Assembly: GCF_000264375.1 (NCBI RefSeq)
Contig: NZ_AJXW01000022.1
Span: 1 to 64,000 of the forward strand
DNA: 64,000 bases
Direction of reading: 5' to 3'
From: Rhodanobacter thiooxydans LCS2
GTDB taxonomy: Bacteria > Pseudomonadota > Gammaproteobacteria > Xanthomonadales > Rhodanobacteraceae
A program made the translations under genes and the position numbers. The notes under the pieces are model-generated. The model saw only the letters and a list, made by a program, of their open reading frames with translations, ran no database searches and was not told the origin of the DNA. Positions 48,978 to 60,085 of this stretch are shown piece after piece. Position 1 is the stretch's first letter, and every line of letters begins with the position of its first letter.

Positions 48978-51320
48978 ATGAACACCCACCATCACCACAC
49001 GGGCTCCAACAATCACGGCGATCACACCCACACCGGCGAAGGAAGCACCGTTGTCGATCCGGTATGTGGCATGCAGGTCGATCCGGTCCGGACCGCGCAT
49101 CACGCCGAGCATGAGGGGGTAACCCATCATTTCTGTTCGGCAGGTTGTCTGGAACGCTTCGTGGCGGATCCGGCCAGGTACTTGACCCGGCAATCTGATG
49201 ATGTCCCCGCACCGACAGGAACGATGTACACCTGTCCGATGCATCCGCAAGTGCGCCAGGACGGCCCCGGCATCTGCCCCATCTGCGGCATGGCGCTGGA
49301 GCCGGAAATGCCGGGGCTGGACGACGAGGACAATCCCGAACTGCGTGATTTCAGCCGCCGCTTCTGGTGGACCTTGCCGGCGACGGTGGTGGTGCTCGTA
49401 CTGGCGATGTTTGGCCACTACTTTCCCCGGTTGCCGGTAGATACCCGGACCTGGATCGAACTGGTACTGACCATCCCGGTCGTGTTGTGGGCAGGCTGGC
49501 CGTTCTTCGTTCGCTGCGTGCAGTCGGTCCGCAACCTCAGTCCCAACATGTGGACCCTGATCGGCATCGGCGTTGGCGCGGCGTTCGGCTACAGCATCGT
49601 TGCCACCATCGCACCGGATCTGTTCCCGGAGTCGTTTCACGAACATGGCCGCGTGGGCGTCTATTTCGAAGCCGCCGCAGTGATCGTCTCGCTGACCCTG
49701 CTTGGCCAGCTACTCGAACTGCGTGCCCGCTCGAAGACCTCGACCGCCTTGAAGGCCCTGCTGGGGCTCGCGCCAAAGACCGCACGCCGCCTGCGCGACG
49801 ATGGCGGCGAGGAGGATGTCGAACTAGGCCACGTCCACGTCGGTGATCGCCTGCGGGTACGCCCTGGTGAAAAGGTGCCGGTGGACGGCGAAGTGATCGA
49901 AGGGCGCTCTCATGTCGACGAGTCAATGCTGACCGGTGAACCCGTCCCGGTTGAGAAGATCGTCGGCTCCAGCGTGATCGGCGCCACTCTCAACGGCACC
50001 GGCAGCCTGGTGATCCGGGCGGAAAAAGTTGGTTCGGCGACAGTGCTGTCGCAGATCGTGCAACTGGTCGCGCAGGCGCAGCGCTCGCGCGCACCGATGC
50101 AGCGCATGGCCGACAAGGTCGCCTACTGGTTTGTGCTGGCGGTCCTGGCGATCGCCGTCGCGACCTTCTTCGTGTGGGGACTGTTCGGCCCGGACCCGTC
50201 GTGGACGTTCGCAGTGCTCAACGCGATCTCGGTCTTGATCATTGCCTGCCCTTGCGCGCTGGGATTGGCCACGCCGATGTCGATCATGGTGGCGACAGGC
50301 CGCGCCGCCGGGGAAGGCGTGTTGTTCCGCGATGCTGAGGCCATCGAGAACCTCCGCAAGATCGACACCCTGATCGTGGACAAGACCGGAACCCTGACCG
50401 AGGGACGTCCGGCGTTCCACACCGCACTCGCGGCCGAAGGATTCACCGAGCAGGAAGTGCTGCGCCTGGCGGCCAGCCTCGATCAGGGCAGCGAGCACCC
50501 ACTGGCCGACGCGATCGTCGCGGAAGCCCGCCGTCGTGAGCTGACGCTGGAAACGCCAGAGAGTTTCGAGTCGTCCACCGGCATCGGGGTACGCGGCCAG
50601 GTGGGAGGTTCCCTCCTGGCGATTGGCAATACCGCGCTGATGCACGAGGTCGGGGTCGATGCCTCCGTTCTGTCCACCCCGGCCGAGGAACTGCGCCGAG
50701 CCGGCGCCAGCGTGATGTATCTGGCAGTTGATGGCGCCCTGGCTGGCCTGCTCGCGGTCGCCGACCCGATCAAGGCCAGCACCGCCGACGCCATCGCATC
50801 GCTGCACGATGCGGGCCTGAACATCGTGATGGCCACCGGCGACGGCGTCACCACGGCCCATGCGGTCGCACGCACCTTGGGCATCGACGAAGTCCATGGC
50901 GAGGTCCGCCCGAAGGACAAGATCGACCTTGTGCGACAGCTGCAAGCCAAGGGACACCGCGTCGCGATGGCTGGAGACGGGATTAACGACGCACCAGCGC
51001 TTGCTGGCGCTGATGTTGGCATCGCGATGGGCACCGGCACCGACGTGGCGATGTCGAGCGCGCAGGTGACACTTGTTAAAGGCGATTTGCGCGGCATCGT
51101 GCGGGCACGGTCGATCTCCAACGATACCGTCGCCAACATGAAGCAGAACCTGGGCTTTGCGTTTCTCTACAACGCACTGGGCGTACCGATCGCAGCCGGC
51201 GTTTTGTATCCACTGACTGGCCTGTTGCTCAGCCCGATGATCGCCGCTTTGGCGATGAGCTTGAGCTCCGTGTCGGTGGTTGCCAACGCATTGCGGCTGG
51301 GCCGAAAGCGGCATGGCTAA
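48978..51320 (+). CDS. copF: Copper-exporting P1B-type ATPase
   Basis: 780 residues. His-rich N-terminus ([15 protein letters not shown]), a YHS domain ([11 protein letters not shown] ... [10 protein letters not shown]), and a heavy-metal-binding motif ([22 protein letters not shown]). Then the P-type core: TGEPVPVEK, the transport-site CPC at 424-426 in [11 protein letters not shown], phosphorylation Asp D468 in [18 protein letters not shown], and [10 protein letters not shown]. Eight membrane helices are plausible. It exports Cu(I) from the cytosol. copC and copD, usual before copF in Xanthomonas, are absent here. Confidence 0.92.
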   Translation: MNTHHHHTGSNNHGDHTHTGEGSTVVDPVCGMQVDPVRTAHHAEHEGVTHHFCSAGCLERFVADPARYLTRQSDDVPAPTGTMYTCPMHPQVRQDGPGICPICGMALEPEMPGLDDEDNPELRDFSRRFWWTLPATVVVLVLAMFGHYFPRLPVDTRTWIELVLTIPVVLWAGWPFFVRCVQSVRNLSPNMWTLIGIGVGAAFGYSIVATIAPDLFPESFHEHGRVGVYFEAAAVIVSLTLLGQLLELRARSKTSTALKALLGLAPKTARRLRDDGGEEDVELGHVHVGDRLRVRPGEKVPVDGEVIEGRSHVDESMLTGEPVPVEKIVGSSVIGATLNGTGSLVIRAEKVGSATVLSQIVQLVAQAQRSRAPMQRMADKVAYWFVLAVLAIAVATFFVWGLFGPDPSWTFAVLNAISVLIIACPCALGLATPMSIMVATGRAAGEGVLFRDAEAIENLRKIDTLIVDKTGTLTEGRPAFHTALAAEGFTEQEVLRLAASLDQGSEHPLADAIVAEARRRELTLETPESFESSTGIGVRGQVGGSLLAIGNTALMHEVGVDASVLSTPAEELRRAGASVMYLAVDGALAGLLAVADPIKASTADAIASLHDAGLNIVMATGDGVTTAHAVARTLGIDEVHGEVRPKDKIDLVRQLQAKGHRVAMAGDGINDAPALAGADVGIAMGTGTDVAMSSAQVTLVKGDLRGIVRARSISNDTVANMKQNLGFAFLYNALGVPIAAGVLYPLTGLLLSPMIAALAMSLSSVSVVANALRLGRKRHG

Positions 51321-51460
51321 GATGATCAATGCCAGCGAGTGGAGCAAAGCGAACCCAACTCGTTGCCTTCACCGGCAAACGTGGGAGTACGCCTTCATGT
51401 GTTTCCTTCCTCACGCCCGGCGCAGCGTGGTATCGGGTGTGGCGGCCACCTTAAGCGCTC

Positions 51461-51540
51461 GGGCTGTCGAACATGGTCATGTTGGAGGTCAGCGTCAGCC
51501 TGCGACTGTTCACCCAGCAACGGCAGGCGCTGGCCCGCGA
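51461..51540 (+). pseudogene. Fragment of a TolC-family outer-membrane protein gene
   Basis: Translates to GLSNMVMLEVSVSLRLFT and a further QQRQALAR, closely paralleling GLSDMVMLEVGVSLPLFT of the intact cusC at about 53060. Neither start nor rest of the gene is present. It lies in the 375-bp stretch between copF and the next gene, which is otherwise empty, and marks loss of an earlier efflux operon. Confidence 0.65.
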
Positions 51541-51695
51541 TCTCGGATGTGGTCGTCTATGTTTGGCTCCCCATTGCGATGCTCTCCAGGAGGGCTTCCG
51601 GGTTGACCGGCGAGAACAGCGGAGGAGACTCGGCTGACAACCCGTGATTGATTCAAGTCAATGCAATCCTTGACATTTTGAGATAACTTACTGCT

Positions 51696-52109
51696 ATGGC
51701 TCGTCCTTTCCGCATGCATCGCACCACACGTCGCCGCCTTATCTGGCTGGTGACGCTGCTGATGCTTTGGCAGCAGACGGTACTGGCTGCCTACGTTTGT
51801 CCGACGGTCCCCGAAGCGACACCGGCGGCTGCGCTGATGACTTCCATGTCGGGTATGGACGGCGGCTGTGCGCAGAATCAGGATGCCCCCGCCAGCCCAC
51901 TGTGCCAGAAGCATTGCGCGCCCGATCACGCGACGCAGGTTGAAGCGCATACGGCGGCGGTGCCGTTGAGCGTGTTGCCGGCAATGCCACCGATGCTGAT
52001 GACGCCCGCCGTTGTTGCGCTGCCATCGAATCGCGCGCTCCAACGGGTCGGGCATTTGCGCGCGCCACCACCTCCGCCCATATTGTTGTTCTGCTCACTC
52101 CTGATCTGA
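51696..52109 (+). CDS. Small exported protein upstream of cusCBA
   Basis: 137 residues. Basic N-terminus and a hydrophobic segment (LIWLVTLLMLWQQTVLAAYV) form a signal or anchor. The rest holds scattered metal-type residues: SMSGMDGGC, LCQKHCAPDH, then a Met/Pro-rich and a Pro-rich end. It resembles CopL-like or DUF2946-type proteins often placed before cus genes, but the family is not certain. A regulatory or copper-binding role is inferred. Confidence 0.6.
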   Translation: MARPFRMHRTTRRRLIWLVTLLMLWQQTVLAAYVCPTVPEATPAAALMTSMSGMDGGCAQNQDAPASPLCQKHCAPDHATQVEAHTAAVPLSVLPAMPPMLMTPAVVALPSNRALQRVGHLRAPPPPPILLFCSLLI

Positions 52110-52191
52110 TCTGACACGTCGAGGCATTGACGTACGTGGCGTCGCGTCTGCGTGGCGCGCCGCAAACCGCAGATCGACGGAGTGTTCACCC

Positions 52192-53466
52192 ATGTTGTCC
52201 TTTCACTTTGCCCGGCGCCTGATGGTGTCGGTTCTGGCCGCGCTTCTGTTGGGAGCCTTGGCCACGGCGGCGCATGCCGCCGAACCGCCGCTGACGCTGG
52301 AAGCGGCTGTCCAGCAAGGCGTGGCACGGGCACCGCAACTCGATGCGCGTGCCGCCGATACGGCGGCAGCCCGCGAGGAATCCGCGCGTGCCGGGCAGTT
52401 GCCGGATCCCACCCTGACGTTCGGGCTTTCCAATTTCCCCGTCACCAATCCGGGCGCTTTCAGCCTGCGTTCGGACGGGATGACGGCGCGCACCGTCGGC
52501 GTGATGCAGACGATTCCATCGCGAGCGGCGCGCGACGCCGAGCGCGGTTTGGCCGCCGCACAGATCGATGCGGCGGAAGCCGACCGGGCGGCCACGGTGC
52601 AGACAGTGCAAGAGCGCATCGCCGATGCGTGGATCGACGTGTGGGCGATCCAGCAGAAACGTACGCTGTTGGCCGCGTTGCGCAGCGAGAGCGCGCTGGC
52701 TGTCCAGGTCACGCAGGCGCGATTGCGTGGCGGTGAAGGCAACGCGACCGACGCGCTGGCCGCCGGTGCCGAAGCCGCCACACTCGATAACCGTCTGGAA
52801 GCGATTGACGCGGATCTCGTCGCCGCCCAAGCCGGCCTGCAGCGCTGGCTTGGGCCGAGCGTTTTCGATCTGGCCGAAGCGCCGGATTTTGGTCAACTGC
52901 CGGTCACGGCAGATCACTTGGAGCAGCGCATCGACCAACAGGCGCCGATGCAGGCGTGGCAGGCACGCGAGCAAGTTGCGCAGGCGGCGCTCGAGCAGGC
53001 GCGTGCGGCCAAGCACCCGGACTGGAGCGTGACTGCCAGCTATGGTCGGCGCGCCCCGGGCCTGTCGGACATGGTGATGCTGGAGGTGGGCGTCAGCCTG
53101 CCGCTGTTCACGCGCAATCGGCAGGATCGTGGCATCAGCGCCCGGCAGGCACAGTGGGACGCGGTGCAGGCCGATCACGAGGACGCGCGGCGCGCCCAGC
53201 GCGAGGCAGTCACACGCGCCGTAGCGACGTGGCAGGGATGGAATCAGCAAATCCAGCGCTATCAGGACACCTTGCTGCCGTTGGATCGGGATCGCGCCAC
53301 CACGGCGCTGGCCGGATACCGCGGTGGCGGCATGCTGCAGCCGTGGCTGGACGCCCGTCGCGACGAGATTGAACTGCGTCTGAGTTACGCCGATGCGCTT
53401 GCCGCCCGCGCCCGGTTATGGGCCTCGCTGGCTTATTTGTTGCCGACCTCGGAGACGATGCCATGA
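52192..53466 (+). CDS. cusC: TolC-family outer-membrane efflux channel (CusC-like)
   Basis: 424 residues. Signal peptide (LMVSVLAALLLGALATAAHA), then two outer-membrane efflux protein repeats: LTLEAAVQQGVARAPQLDAR ... LPDPTLTFGLSNFPV and the second half with DWSVTASYGRR, DMVMLEVGVSLPLF. The trimer forms the outer duct of a CusCBA copper/silver pump. Coupled to cusB by a 4-bp overlap. Confidence 0.88.
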   Translation: MLSFHFARRLMVSVLAALLLGALATAAHAAEPPLTLEAAVQQGVARAPQLDARAADTAAAREESARAGQLPDPTLTFGLSNFPVTNPGAFSLRSDGMTARTVGVMQTIPSRAARDAERGLAAAQIDAAEADRAATVQTVQERIADAWIDVWAIQQKRTLLAALRSESALAVQVTQARLRGGEGNATDALAAGAEAATLDNRLEAIDADLVAAQAGLQRWLGPSVFDLAEAPDFGQLPVTADHLEQRIDQQAPMQAWQAREQVAQAALEQARAAKHPDWSVTASYGRRAPGLSDMVMLEVGVSLPLFTRNRQDRGISARQAQWDAVQADHEDARRAQREAVTRAVATWQGWNQQIQRYQDTLLPLDRDRATTALAGYRGGGMLQPWLDARRDEIELRLSYADALAARARLWASLAYLLPTSETMP

Positions 53467-54755
53467 AGCGTGCACTGATAATCCTGGCCGGTCTTTTGCT
53501 GGCGGCCCTTTTGGTTTTGGCTGGGTATTTCAGCGGTCGTCGGCATCTGCAAACGTCGTCCGCTCAGACAAGATCGGCTATGCCTACCGCCGATGGCAGT
53601 GGCAAAAAAGTCCTGTACTGGTACGACACGATGGTGCCGCAGCAGCATTTCGACAAGCCGGGCCTGTCGCCGATGGGCATGCAGATGGTGCCCAAGTATG
53701 CCGACGAAGGCGCGGCCAAGGATGTCGTCCGGATCGACCCGGCGACGGTGCAGAATCTGGGTGTGCGCACGGCCCCGGTCGAGCGTCGCGTGCTGGCATC
53801 AGCCATCCGGGTGCCGGGCACCATCACCTGGGATCTGCGGCAAGCCATCACCATCAGTGCGCGCACCGATGCGGTGGTGAGCAAGCTTGACGTGCGCGCG
53901 CCTTACACCGTGGTCAAAGCCGGTGAACCGATGGCCGAACTGCTGGCTCCGCAATGGAGCAGCGCGCTGGCCGAATATGGCGCGCTTCAACAAGCGCAAT
54001 CGGCCGACGCGAAAGACCTGCGTGCCGCCGCACGGCAACGGCTGCAGGTGCTGGGCCTGACCCCTGCTGACATCCGGGCAGCTCGCCGTGGTTCGGGTGC
54101 GGCGATCACGCTGCACGCCCCACAAGCGGGCGTCGTCACGACACTGGATGTACGCGAAGGCCAGCGCGTCAACGCGGGCCAGACCCTGATGACCGTGAAT
54201 GGCCTGTCCACCGTGTGGATCGAGGCCGCCCTGCCGCAGGCGGCAGCTGGCAGGGTGCGCAGCGGCACGCCGGTGGTTGTCACGGTCGATGCGCTGCCGG
54301 GTCGATCGTTCCACGGCGCCGTGGAAACCTTGCTGCCGGATGTGGATGCGATGACGCGCACCCAACGTGCCCGCATCGTGCTCGCCAATGCCGACGGTGC
54401 CTTGAGCCCGGGCATGTTCGCCACCGTGCAACTTAACCCGACTCCCGACGCGGCGGTGCCGGTGGTACCGGACGACGCGCTGATCGCCACGGGTACCCAC
54501 ACACGCGTCATCCTTGCCGAGGGGGATGGCCACTTCCGTGCCGTATCGGTGCGTACGGGACGCGCGGCCGGCGGCTATACGGAAATTCTCGATGGCCTGA
54601 GCGGTGGCGAGAAAGTGGTCGTCTCCGGCCAGTTCCTGATCGATTCGGAGGCGAGCTTGTCCGGTGCGCTGGAACGCCTGAATGACGCCTCGGTGACTCC
54701 GGCACCTGCGACAAGTGCGCCAATGCCAGGCATGCCGATGGGAGACAAACCATGA
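53463..54755 (+). CDS. cusB: RND efflux periplasmic adaptor (CusB-like)
   Basis: 430 residues from ATG 53463. One N-terminal membrane helix, a metal-binding insert typical of CusB ([19 protein letters not shown] ... [12 protein letters not shown]), lipoyl/barrel-sandwich segments ([20 protein letters not shown] and [20 protein letters not shown]), beta-barrel and membrane-proximal parts, and a Met-rich end (MPGMPMG). Joins CusA to CusC and passes Cu(I)/Ag(I). Overlaps both neighbours by 4 bp. Confidence 0.9.
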   Translation: MKRALIILAGLLLAALLVLAGYFSGRRHLQTSSAQTRSAMPTADGSGKKVLYWYDTMVPQQHFDKPGLSPMGMQMVPKYADEGAAKDVVRIDPATVQNLGVRTAPVERRVLASAIRVPGTITWDLRQAITISARTDAVVSKLDVRAPYTVVKAGEPMAELLAPQWSSALAEYGALQQAQSADAKDLRAAARQRLQVLGLTPADIRAARRGSGAAITLHAPQAGVVTTLDVREGQRVNAGQTLMTVNGLSTVWIEAALPQAAAGRVRSGTPVVVTVDALPGRSFHGAVETLLPDVDAMTRTQRARIVLANADGALSPGMFATVQLNPTPDAAVPVVPDDALIATGTHTRVILAEGDGHFRAVSVRTGRAAGGYTEILDGLSGGEKVVVSGQFLIDSEASLSGALERLNDASVTPAPATSAPMPGMPMGDKP

Positions 54756-57700
54756 TCGCCGCCCTGATCCGTGCGGCGATCGCCCATCGGGTGTTCGTGC
54801 TGTTGGCTGCACTGGCCTTGGCCCTGATGGGCATGTTCTCGGTGACGCGCACGCCGGTCGACGCGCTGCCCGATCTGTCCGACACCCAGGTGATCATCCG
54901 CACCAGCTACCCGGGCCAATCGCCACAGGTGGTCGAGGATCAGGTCACCTATCCGCTGGCCACCACCATGCTCTCGGTGCCTGGCGCGACGACGGTGCGC
55001 GCCTTTTCGTTCTTCGGCGACTCCTACGTCGATGTGTTGTTCGATGACAGCACCGACCTGTATTGGGCGCGCTCGCGTGTCCTGGAGTACCTGAGCCAGG
55101 CACGGGATCGCCTGCCGACGGGCGTGACGCCCGCCCTCGGCCCCGATGCCACGGGACTCGGCTGGATCTACGAATACGCGCTGGTTGATCGCACCGGTCA
55201 GCACGACCTCGGCCAGCTGCGCGCGCTGCAGGACTGGTTCCTGCGCTATCAGCTCAAGACCGTGCCGAATGTCGCCGAAGTGGCGACTTTGGGCGGTATG
55301 GAGCGCGCGTGGCAGATCGTGCCCGATCCGCAGGCGCTGGCCGCCCGCGGCGTCACCGTGGCGCAGTTGGTCGACGCGGTGCGCAGCGCGAACGGTGCCA
55401 ACGGTGGCTCGGTGATCGAACAGGGCGAAGCGGAGCTGATGGTGCGTAGCGAAGGCTATCTGAAGAGTCGCGCGGACTTCGAAAACGTACCCATCACCAC
55501 CAACGCCGGCGGTGTGCCGGTGCTGCTGCACGACGTGGCGACGGTGCGGCGGGGTCCGACGTTTCGTCGTGGCCTCGCCGAACTGGACGGGCAAGGGGAA
55601 GTGGTTGGCGGCATCATCGTGATGCGCACCGGCAAGAACGCGAAGGCCACCATCGCCGCGGTGAAGGCACGGCTGGCGGAACTGCAGCGCAGCCTGCCGG
55701 CCGGCGTCGAGATCGTGCCCACCTATGACCGCTCGCGACTGATCGACGCCGCAGTGAGCAATCTGTGGAGCAAGTTGTTCGAAGAATTTCTGGTCGTGAC
55801 GCTGGTCTGCGTGTTGTTTCTATGGCACCTGCGCTCGGCGCTGGTGGCCGTGATCACGCTACCGCTGGGCGTACTGGTTGCTTTCATTGCCCTGCATCTG
55901 CAAGGCGTCACGGCGAACCTGATGTCGCTCGGCGGTATCGCGATCGCGATCGGCGCGATGGTGGATGCAGCGATCGTGATGATCGAGAACACGCACAAGC
56001 ATCTGGAACATTGGCGTAACGCGAACGACGGACGTGAACCGCAAGGTGCGCAGCGGTGGTCGCTGGTTGCCGATGCCGCCGCCGAGGTGGGGCCCGCGTT
56101 GTTTGTGAGCCTGTTGATCATCGCGCTGTCGTTCGTGCCCGTATTTGCGCTGCAGGGACAGGAAGGCAAGTTGTTCAAGCCGCTGGCCTTCACCAAGACC
56201 TACGCGATGGCGGCAGCGGCCGGGCTGGCGGTGACGCTGGTGCCGGTGCTGATGGGTTATCTGATCCGCGGGCGCATCCGTGCCGAGCGCGACAATCCGC
56301 TCAACCGGGGTTTGATCCATGGCTATCGGCCGCTCCTCGAAGCCGTGCTGCGCTATCCGAAAGCCACCCTGGTGCTGGCCGGTGTGCTGCTGCTCACCGC
56401 GGCTATTCCCATAAGCAAACTCGGCAGCGAGTTCATGCCCGCGATGGATGAAGGCACGTTGTTGTACATGCCCACGGCACTGCCGGGATTATCCGCCGGC
56501 AAGGCCTCGCAGTTGCTGCAGCTCACCGATCGCATGATCAAGACCGTGCCCGAGGTTGATCATGTGTTCGGCAAGGCGGGGCGCGCCGAAACGGCCACCG
56601 ATCCGGCGCCACTGGAAATGTTTGAGACCACGATCACGTTCAAGCCGAAGGATCAGTGGCGCTCCGGCATGACGATGGACAAGATCAAGGCGGAACTGGA
56701 CAAGGCGGTACACGTGCCGGGGCTGACGAACCTGTTCGTGCCGCCGATCCGCAATCGCATCGACATGCTCTCCACCGGCATCAAGAGCCCGATCGGCATC
56801 AAGGTGCTGGGCACCGATCTGGCCACGCTGCAGACCGTGGCCGATCGGATCGAAACGGTGGCGAAGACCGTGCCCGGTGTCAGTTCGGCGATTGCCGAGC
56901 GTCCGACCAGTGGCCGCTACGTCGATGTAGCCATCCGCCGTGACGCCGCCGCGCGCTACGGGTTGACCCAGGAGCGCGTGCAGCAACTGATCGCGACCGT
57001 GGTCGGCGGTGATCCGATCGGTCAGACCGTCGAAGGACGCGAACGTTATCCCATCGTGGTGCGCTACCCGCGTGCCGAGCGCGATTCCATCGGAGCGCTG
57101 CGACAGTTGCCGATCGTCGCCGCCAACGGTGCCCAGATCACGCTGAGTCAGGTGGCTGACATCGCCGTGGTTGCAGGACCGTCCATGCTGAAAAGTGAGG
57201 GCGGCCAGTTGGCCACGTATGTCTACGTCGATACGGCCGGCAGCGATTTGGGCACGGTGGTGGCCAACCTGCAACGCGCGGTGGCGCAGCAGGTCAAATT
57301 GCCGCCGGGTACGACCGTGGCCTGGTCCGGTCAGTTCGAATACCTGGCCAGTGCCATGGAAAGACTCAAGGTGGTGGTGCCGATTGCGCTGGTGATCATT
57401 TTTCTGCTGATCTATGCCGTTTTCCGACGCGTGAGCGAAGCCGCGCTGATCATGGCCAGCGTGCCGCTGGCACTGGTCGGCGGCCTGTGGCTGATCTGGC
57501 TGCTTGGCCATGCGGTGTCGGTGGCCACGATCATCGGCTTCATCGCGCTGGCTGGCGTCGCTGCCGAGTTTGGCGTGGTGATGCTGTTGTATCTGCACCA
57601 TGCCTGGGAGCACCAGCTTGCGCTCGATCCCCACGCCGGCCCGGAAGCGCTGGACGAAGCAATCCGCGAAGGTGCCGTTCAGCGCGTGCGCCCGAAGGCG

Positions 57701-57928
57701 ATGACCGTCGCGGTGATCCTCGCCGGCCTGTTTCCGATCCTGCTCGGCCATGGCGCAGGTTCGGAAGTGATGCAGCGCATCGCCGCCCCGATGATCGGCG
57801 GCATGGTCACTGCACCCTTGCTATCCATGCTCGTTATACCCGCAGCGTACCGCCTGCTGGTTCGTTATCGGCTGCGTAAAGTCAGCAAGACAATCACCGC
57901 ACTTCACCCCAACCCGCAAGGAAACTGA
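54752..57928 (+). CDS. cusA: Heavy-metal RND efflux pump (CusA/CzcA family)
   Basis: 1058 residues, full length for the family. N-terminal [22 protein letters not shown] and later [19 protein letters not shown] are hallmark HME-RND sequences; membrane domains follow ([22 protein letters not shown] with the proton-relay acidic residues; [16 protein letters not shown]). The family context with CusB and CusF-like partners favours Cu(I)/Ag(I) over Co/Zn/Cd, but selectivity is inferred. Proton-driven export from periplasm and cytosol. Confidence 0.9.
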   Translation: MIAALIRAAIAHRVFVLLAALALALMGMFSVTRTPVDALPDLSDTQVIIRTSYPGQSPQVVEDQVTYPLATTMLSVPGATTVRAFSFFGDSYVDVLFDDSTDLYWARSRVLEYLSQARDRLPTGVTPALGPDATGLGWIYEYALVDRTGQHDLGQLRALQDWFLRYQLKTVPNVAEVATLGGMERAWQIVPDPQALAARGVTVAQLVDAVRSANGANGGSVIEQGEAELMVRSEGYLKSRADFENVPITTNAGGVPVLLHDVATVRRGPTFRRGLAELDGQGEVVGGIIVMRTGKNAKATIAAVKARLAELQRSLPAGVEIVPTYDRSRLIDAAVSNLWSKLFEEFLVVTLVCVLFLWHLRSALVAVITLPLGVLVAFIALHLQGVTANLMSLGGIAIAIGAMVDAAIVMIENTHKHLEHWRNANDGREPQGAQRWSLVADAAAEVGPALFVSLLIIALSFVPVFALQGQEGKLFKPLAFTKTYAMAAAAGLAVTLVPVLMGYLIRGRIRAERDNPLNRGLIHGYRPLLEAVLRYPKATLVLAGVLLLTAAIPISKLGSEFMPAMDEGTLLYMPTALPGLSAGKASQLLQLTDRMIKTVPEVDHVFGKAGRAETATDPAPLEMFETTITFKPKDQWRSGMTMDKIKAELDKAVHVPGLTNLFVPPIRNRIDMLSTGIKSPIGIKVLGTDLATLQTVADRIETVAKTVPGVSSAIAERPTSGRYVDVAIRRDAAARYGLTQERVQQLIATVVGGDPIGQTVEGRERYPIVVRYPRAERDSIGALRQLPIVAANGAQITLSQVADIAVVAGPSMLKSEGGQLATYVYVDTAGSDLGTVVANLQRAVAQQVKLPPGTTVAWSGQFEYLASAMERLKVVVPIALVIIFLLIYAVFRRVSEAALIMASVPLALVGGLWLIWLLGHAVSVATIIGFIALAGVAAEFGVVMLLYLHHAWEHQLALDPHAGPEALDEAIREGAVQRVRPKAMTVAVILAGLFPILLGHGAGSEVMQRIAAPMIGGMVTAPLLSMLVIPAAYRLLVRYRLRKVSKTITALHPNPQGN

Positions 57929-57931
57929 CCC

Positions 57932-58282
57932 ATGAAAAAGCCATGCATCACCCTCGCGATCACCGCCGCGCTGATCACTGCTCCAGTGTTTGCCAACCCT
58001 CAGCAGATGGACCCCAACATGCCGGGCATGGCTGGGATGCACGAAGCCATACCCGCCGATGTGCAGGGTGTGGGCGTGGTCAAGGCGGTCGACACCGCCA
58101 AGGGCACCATCACGCTGCAGCATGAGGCGATTGCCGCCATCGGCTGGCCGGCCATGACGATGCCGTTCAAGGTGGCTTCGCCGGGCCTGCTGACGCACCT
58201 GAAGGTGGGCGATAAGGTGCAATTCACCTTCCACCAGGCCAGCGCGGGCAGCACGGTGACGGCGATCCGTCCGGCACGATGA
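57932..58282 (+). CDS. cusF: CusF-like periplasmic copper chaperone
   Basis: 116 residues, 3 bp after cusA. Signal peptide (ITLAITAALITAPVFA), a short Met-rich linker (MDPNMPGMAGMH), then a CusF-like OB-fold domain: GVGVVKAVDTAKGTITLQHEAI, the copper motif GWPAMTMPFKV (Trp, two Met) and VGDKVQFTFHQ. CusF carries Cu(I)/Ag(I) to CusB. All expected ligands appear present. Confidence 0.9.
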   Translation: MKKPCITLAITAALITAPVFANPQQMDPNMPGMAGMHEAIPADVQGVGVVKAVDTAKGTITLQHEAIAAIGWPAMTMPFKVASPGLLTHLKVGDKVQFTFHQASAGSTVTAIRPAR

Positions 58283-58408
58283 CAGACCACGTCGCCGGCT
58301 GGCCCCAACTGTCGAGGGCCAGCCGGCGGTCGTGAAAGCAGTTCCGCCACGCACGTTATGCGTGCGCGTGGCGGTGTTTGTTGCGGTTGTCATTTTTGGA
58401 GAACGACC

Positions 58409-58750
58409 ATGAAATCGTTTGCTGCTTGTCTCAGCCTCCCGCTGCTGCTCGCGGGCCTCACCATCGGCCGCGTCGCGTACGCGACCGATGCTTACACTGA
58501 TGGCTGGGTTGGCCATGTGGATGGCCCGCGTTTGGATGTCTGTTATCGAGTCACGCCGCTGCCAGCGGTTGGTGCGCGATTGGAGGTCATGCGGACATCC
58601 TTCGTGGTTCCCAACAAAGGGCAGCCCCGCCAACAGTTCGCGGTGGCGGGGCATGCCACGGTAACGTCGATCATGGACGCGCATTGCGTGCGTGCCGAGC
58701 TGATCCAGGGCGCGGCGCAGCGGACAGATCACGCGCGGCGCGCGCACTGA
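58409..58750 (+). CDS. Small exported protein of unknown function
   Basis: 113 residues from ATG 58409, with TTGGAGAACG upstream. Signal peptide (AACLSLPLLLAGLTIG), then a small beta-rich domain (DGWVGHVDGPRLDVCYRV, EVMRTSFVVPN, FAVAGHATVTSI) and a His/Arg tail. Two Cys in the mature part could form a disulfide or bind metal. 126 bp after cusF and likely co-transcribed. No family recognised. Confidence 0.55.
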   Translation: MKSFAACLSLPLLLAGLTIGRVAYATDAYTDGWVGHVDGPRLDVCYRVTPLPAVGARLEVMRTSFVVPNKGQPRQQFAVAGHATVTSIMDAHCVRAELIQGAAQRTDHARRAH

Positions 58751-58880
58751 ACGGACGCGACGACAAGGCCGCCAAAGCATGCTCCGCGACGGCCCATAGC
58801 GGAGTGGCTAGGACGTGGCTACAACATCCAGCCGATGCGCTTCACCGGCGTCATGCCTGTCCGTCCTGCCTGCCGCCATT

Positions 58881-59288
58881 TCAGCAGGCGTGCAACGAGG
58901 CGATCAGCGGGCAGGACACGCTGCGCTGACGCGCACCGCATTGTTCGACGAGCGCAGAGAGGGCCGTCTCCATACGTGTGAGGTCGGCCAGTCGGCTGCG
59001 TACATCGGCCAGCCGCAGCGCGGCCAGATCGGCCGCTTCCGTGCAATGGGTGCCGTCCTCCAGCCGCAGCAACTGCGCGACCTCATCGAGGCTGAACCCC
59101 AACCGCTTCGCGGATTTCACGAACTTCACCCGCGCTACCTCCGCGTTTCCGTAGCGACGAATGCCGCCCGGCGGACGGGCGGGTTCCGTCAACAGGCGCT
59201 TGCGCTGGTAGAAGCGGATCGTCTCGACATTGACCCCGGCTGCCTTGGCGAAGGCGCCGATGGAAAACGTATCCTGCGTGGAGGACAT
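58881..59288 (-). CDS. merR: Mercury-responsive regulator MerR
   Basis: 135 residues. N-terminal winged helix-turn-helix ([31 protein letters not shown]), dimer helix, and the three Hg(II)-binding cysteines at exactly the classical places, C82, C117 and C126. It reads away from merC and shares with it the 69-bp control region holding the promoter at 59293-59323. Without Hg it represses, with Hg it activates by untwisting the long-spacer promoter. Confidence 0.92.
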   Translation of the reverse strand: MSSTQDTFSIGAFAKAAGVNVETIRFYQRKRLLTEPARPPGGIRRYGNAEVARVKFVKSAKRLGFSLDEVAQLLRLEDGTHCTEAADLAALRLADVRSRLADLTRMETALSALVEQCGARQRSVSCPLIASLHAC

Positions 59289-59292
59289 GGGC

Positions 59293-59323
59293 TTGACTCC
59301 GTACTTGACTACAGGAATACCTT
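59293..59323 (+). promoter_or_regulatory. MerR-type promoter of merC
   Basis: -35 TTGACT (59293-59298), 19-bp spacer holding the imperfect dyad TCCGTA-N6-TACAGGA, and -10 TACCTT (59318-59323). The 19-bp spacing and dyad between the boxes are typical of MerR-controlled promoters. Confidence 0.65.
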
Positions 59324-59357
59324 AGACCACCGGCATTCAACGCGAAAGGAGAACCCT

Positions 59358-59780
59358 ATGCCCCTGCTCACTCGGCTGGCCGACAAGGCCGGACTGATCG
59401 GCAGTGTCGTCTCGGCAGCGGCCTGCGTGAATTGCTTTCCCGCCTTGGCCAGCCTCGGTGCGGCGATCGGGTTGGGGGTGCTGAGCCCGTATGAAGGCCT
59501 GTTCATTCGCATCCTGCTGCCGGCGTTTGCGGCCATCGCGCTGTTCGCCAACGCGCTGGGCTGGCTCAGTCACCGGCAGTGGCCGCGTGCCGCGCTCGGC
59601 ATGCTCGGCCCGTTGCTGGTGCTGGTGGCGGTATTTGTGATGCGGGCCAGTGGTCATCGCACCGGGTGGCTGCTCTATCCGGGTCTGCTGCTGATGGTGG
59701 CCGTGTCGATCCGCGATCTGCTGGCGCCGGCACCCAGCGCATCCTGCCGCACGGTCAGCGATACCGTGGATGCCCGCTGA
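59358..59780 (+). CDS. merC: Mercury transporter MerC
   Basis: 140 residues from ATG 59358 with AAAGGAG 8 bp before. Four membrane helices and close likeness to MerC: TRLADKAGLIGSVVSAAACV, the metal-binding CVNCFPALASLGAAIGLG pair of cysteines, EGLFIRILLPAFAAIALFAN, LGWLSHRQWPRAALGM. It moves Hg(II) or organomercury inward. No merA, merT or merP is seen, so detoxification would need an enzyme elsewhere, or this transporter now serves another metal. Confidence 0.9.
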   Translation: MPLLTRLADKAGLIGSVVSAAACVNCFPALASLGAAIGLGVLSPYEGLFIRILLPAFAAIALFANALGWLSHRQWPRAALGMLGPLLVLVAVFVMRASGHRTGWLLYPGLLLMVAVSIRDLLAPAPSASCRTVSDTVDAR

Positions 59781-59849
59781 ATCGACACGTAGATACGGGC
59801 ACAGCGAAGACTCTGCCGACACTTCACCCTCATTTCTCCGGCGAAACAC

Positions 59850-60065
59850 ATGACGACCGAGCTCATCCTGCAGAGCACGCTGACCTGTCCGCATTGCGGC
59901 CATCAGGCCAGCGAAACGATGCCGACCAACGCCTGTCAGTTTTTCTATGACTGTGCGGGTTGCGGTGAACTGCTCCGGCCGAAAGCCGGTGATTGCTGCG
60001 TGTTCTGCTCCTACGGCAGTGTGCCGTGTCCACCGATTCAACAACAAAAATCCTGCTGCGGATAG
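59850..60065 (+). CDS. GDCCVxC-domain protein
   Basis: 71 residues, with nine Cys: CPHCGHQ, FYDCAGCGELL, the family motif GDCCVFCSYGSVPCPP, and a terminal CCG. These small Cys-rich proteins (some are selenoproteins) are often linked to mer genes and probably bind Hg or other soft metals. Follows merC by 69 bp and converges with the PAP2 gene. Confidence 0.85.
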   Translation: MTTELILQSTLTCPHCGHQASETMPTNACQFFYDCAGCGELLRPKAGDCCVFCSYGSVPCPPIQQQKSCCG

Positions 60066-60085
60066 CCGTAGCTGAATCTTGTTCG

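Noticed and set aside
51669-51700. ttgaca upstream of the gene at 51696 as a sigma-70 promoter
   Set aside because: No acceptable -10 box at 16-19 bp; the AT-richer stretch may still be regulatory but cannot be defined.
56489-57751. 420-codon minus-strand frame opposite cusA
   Set aside because: Gln/His/Arg-rich and domain-free; the plus strand is a full-length RND pump.
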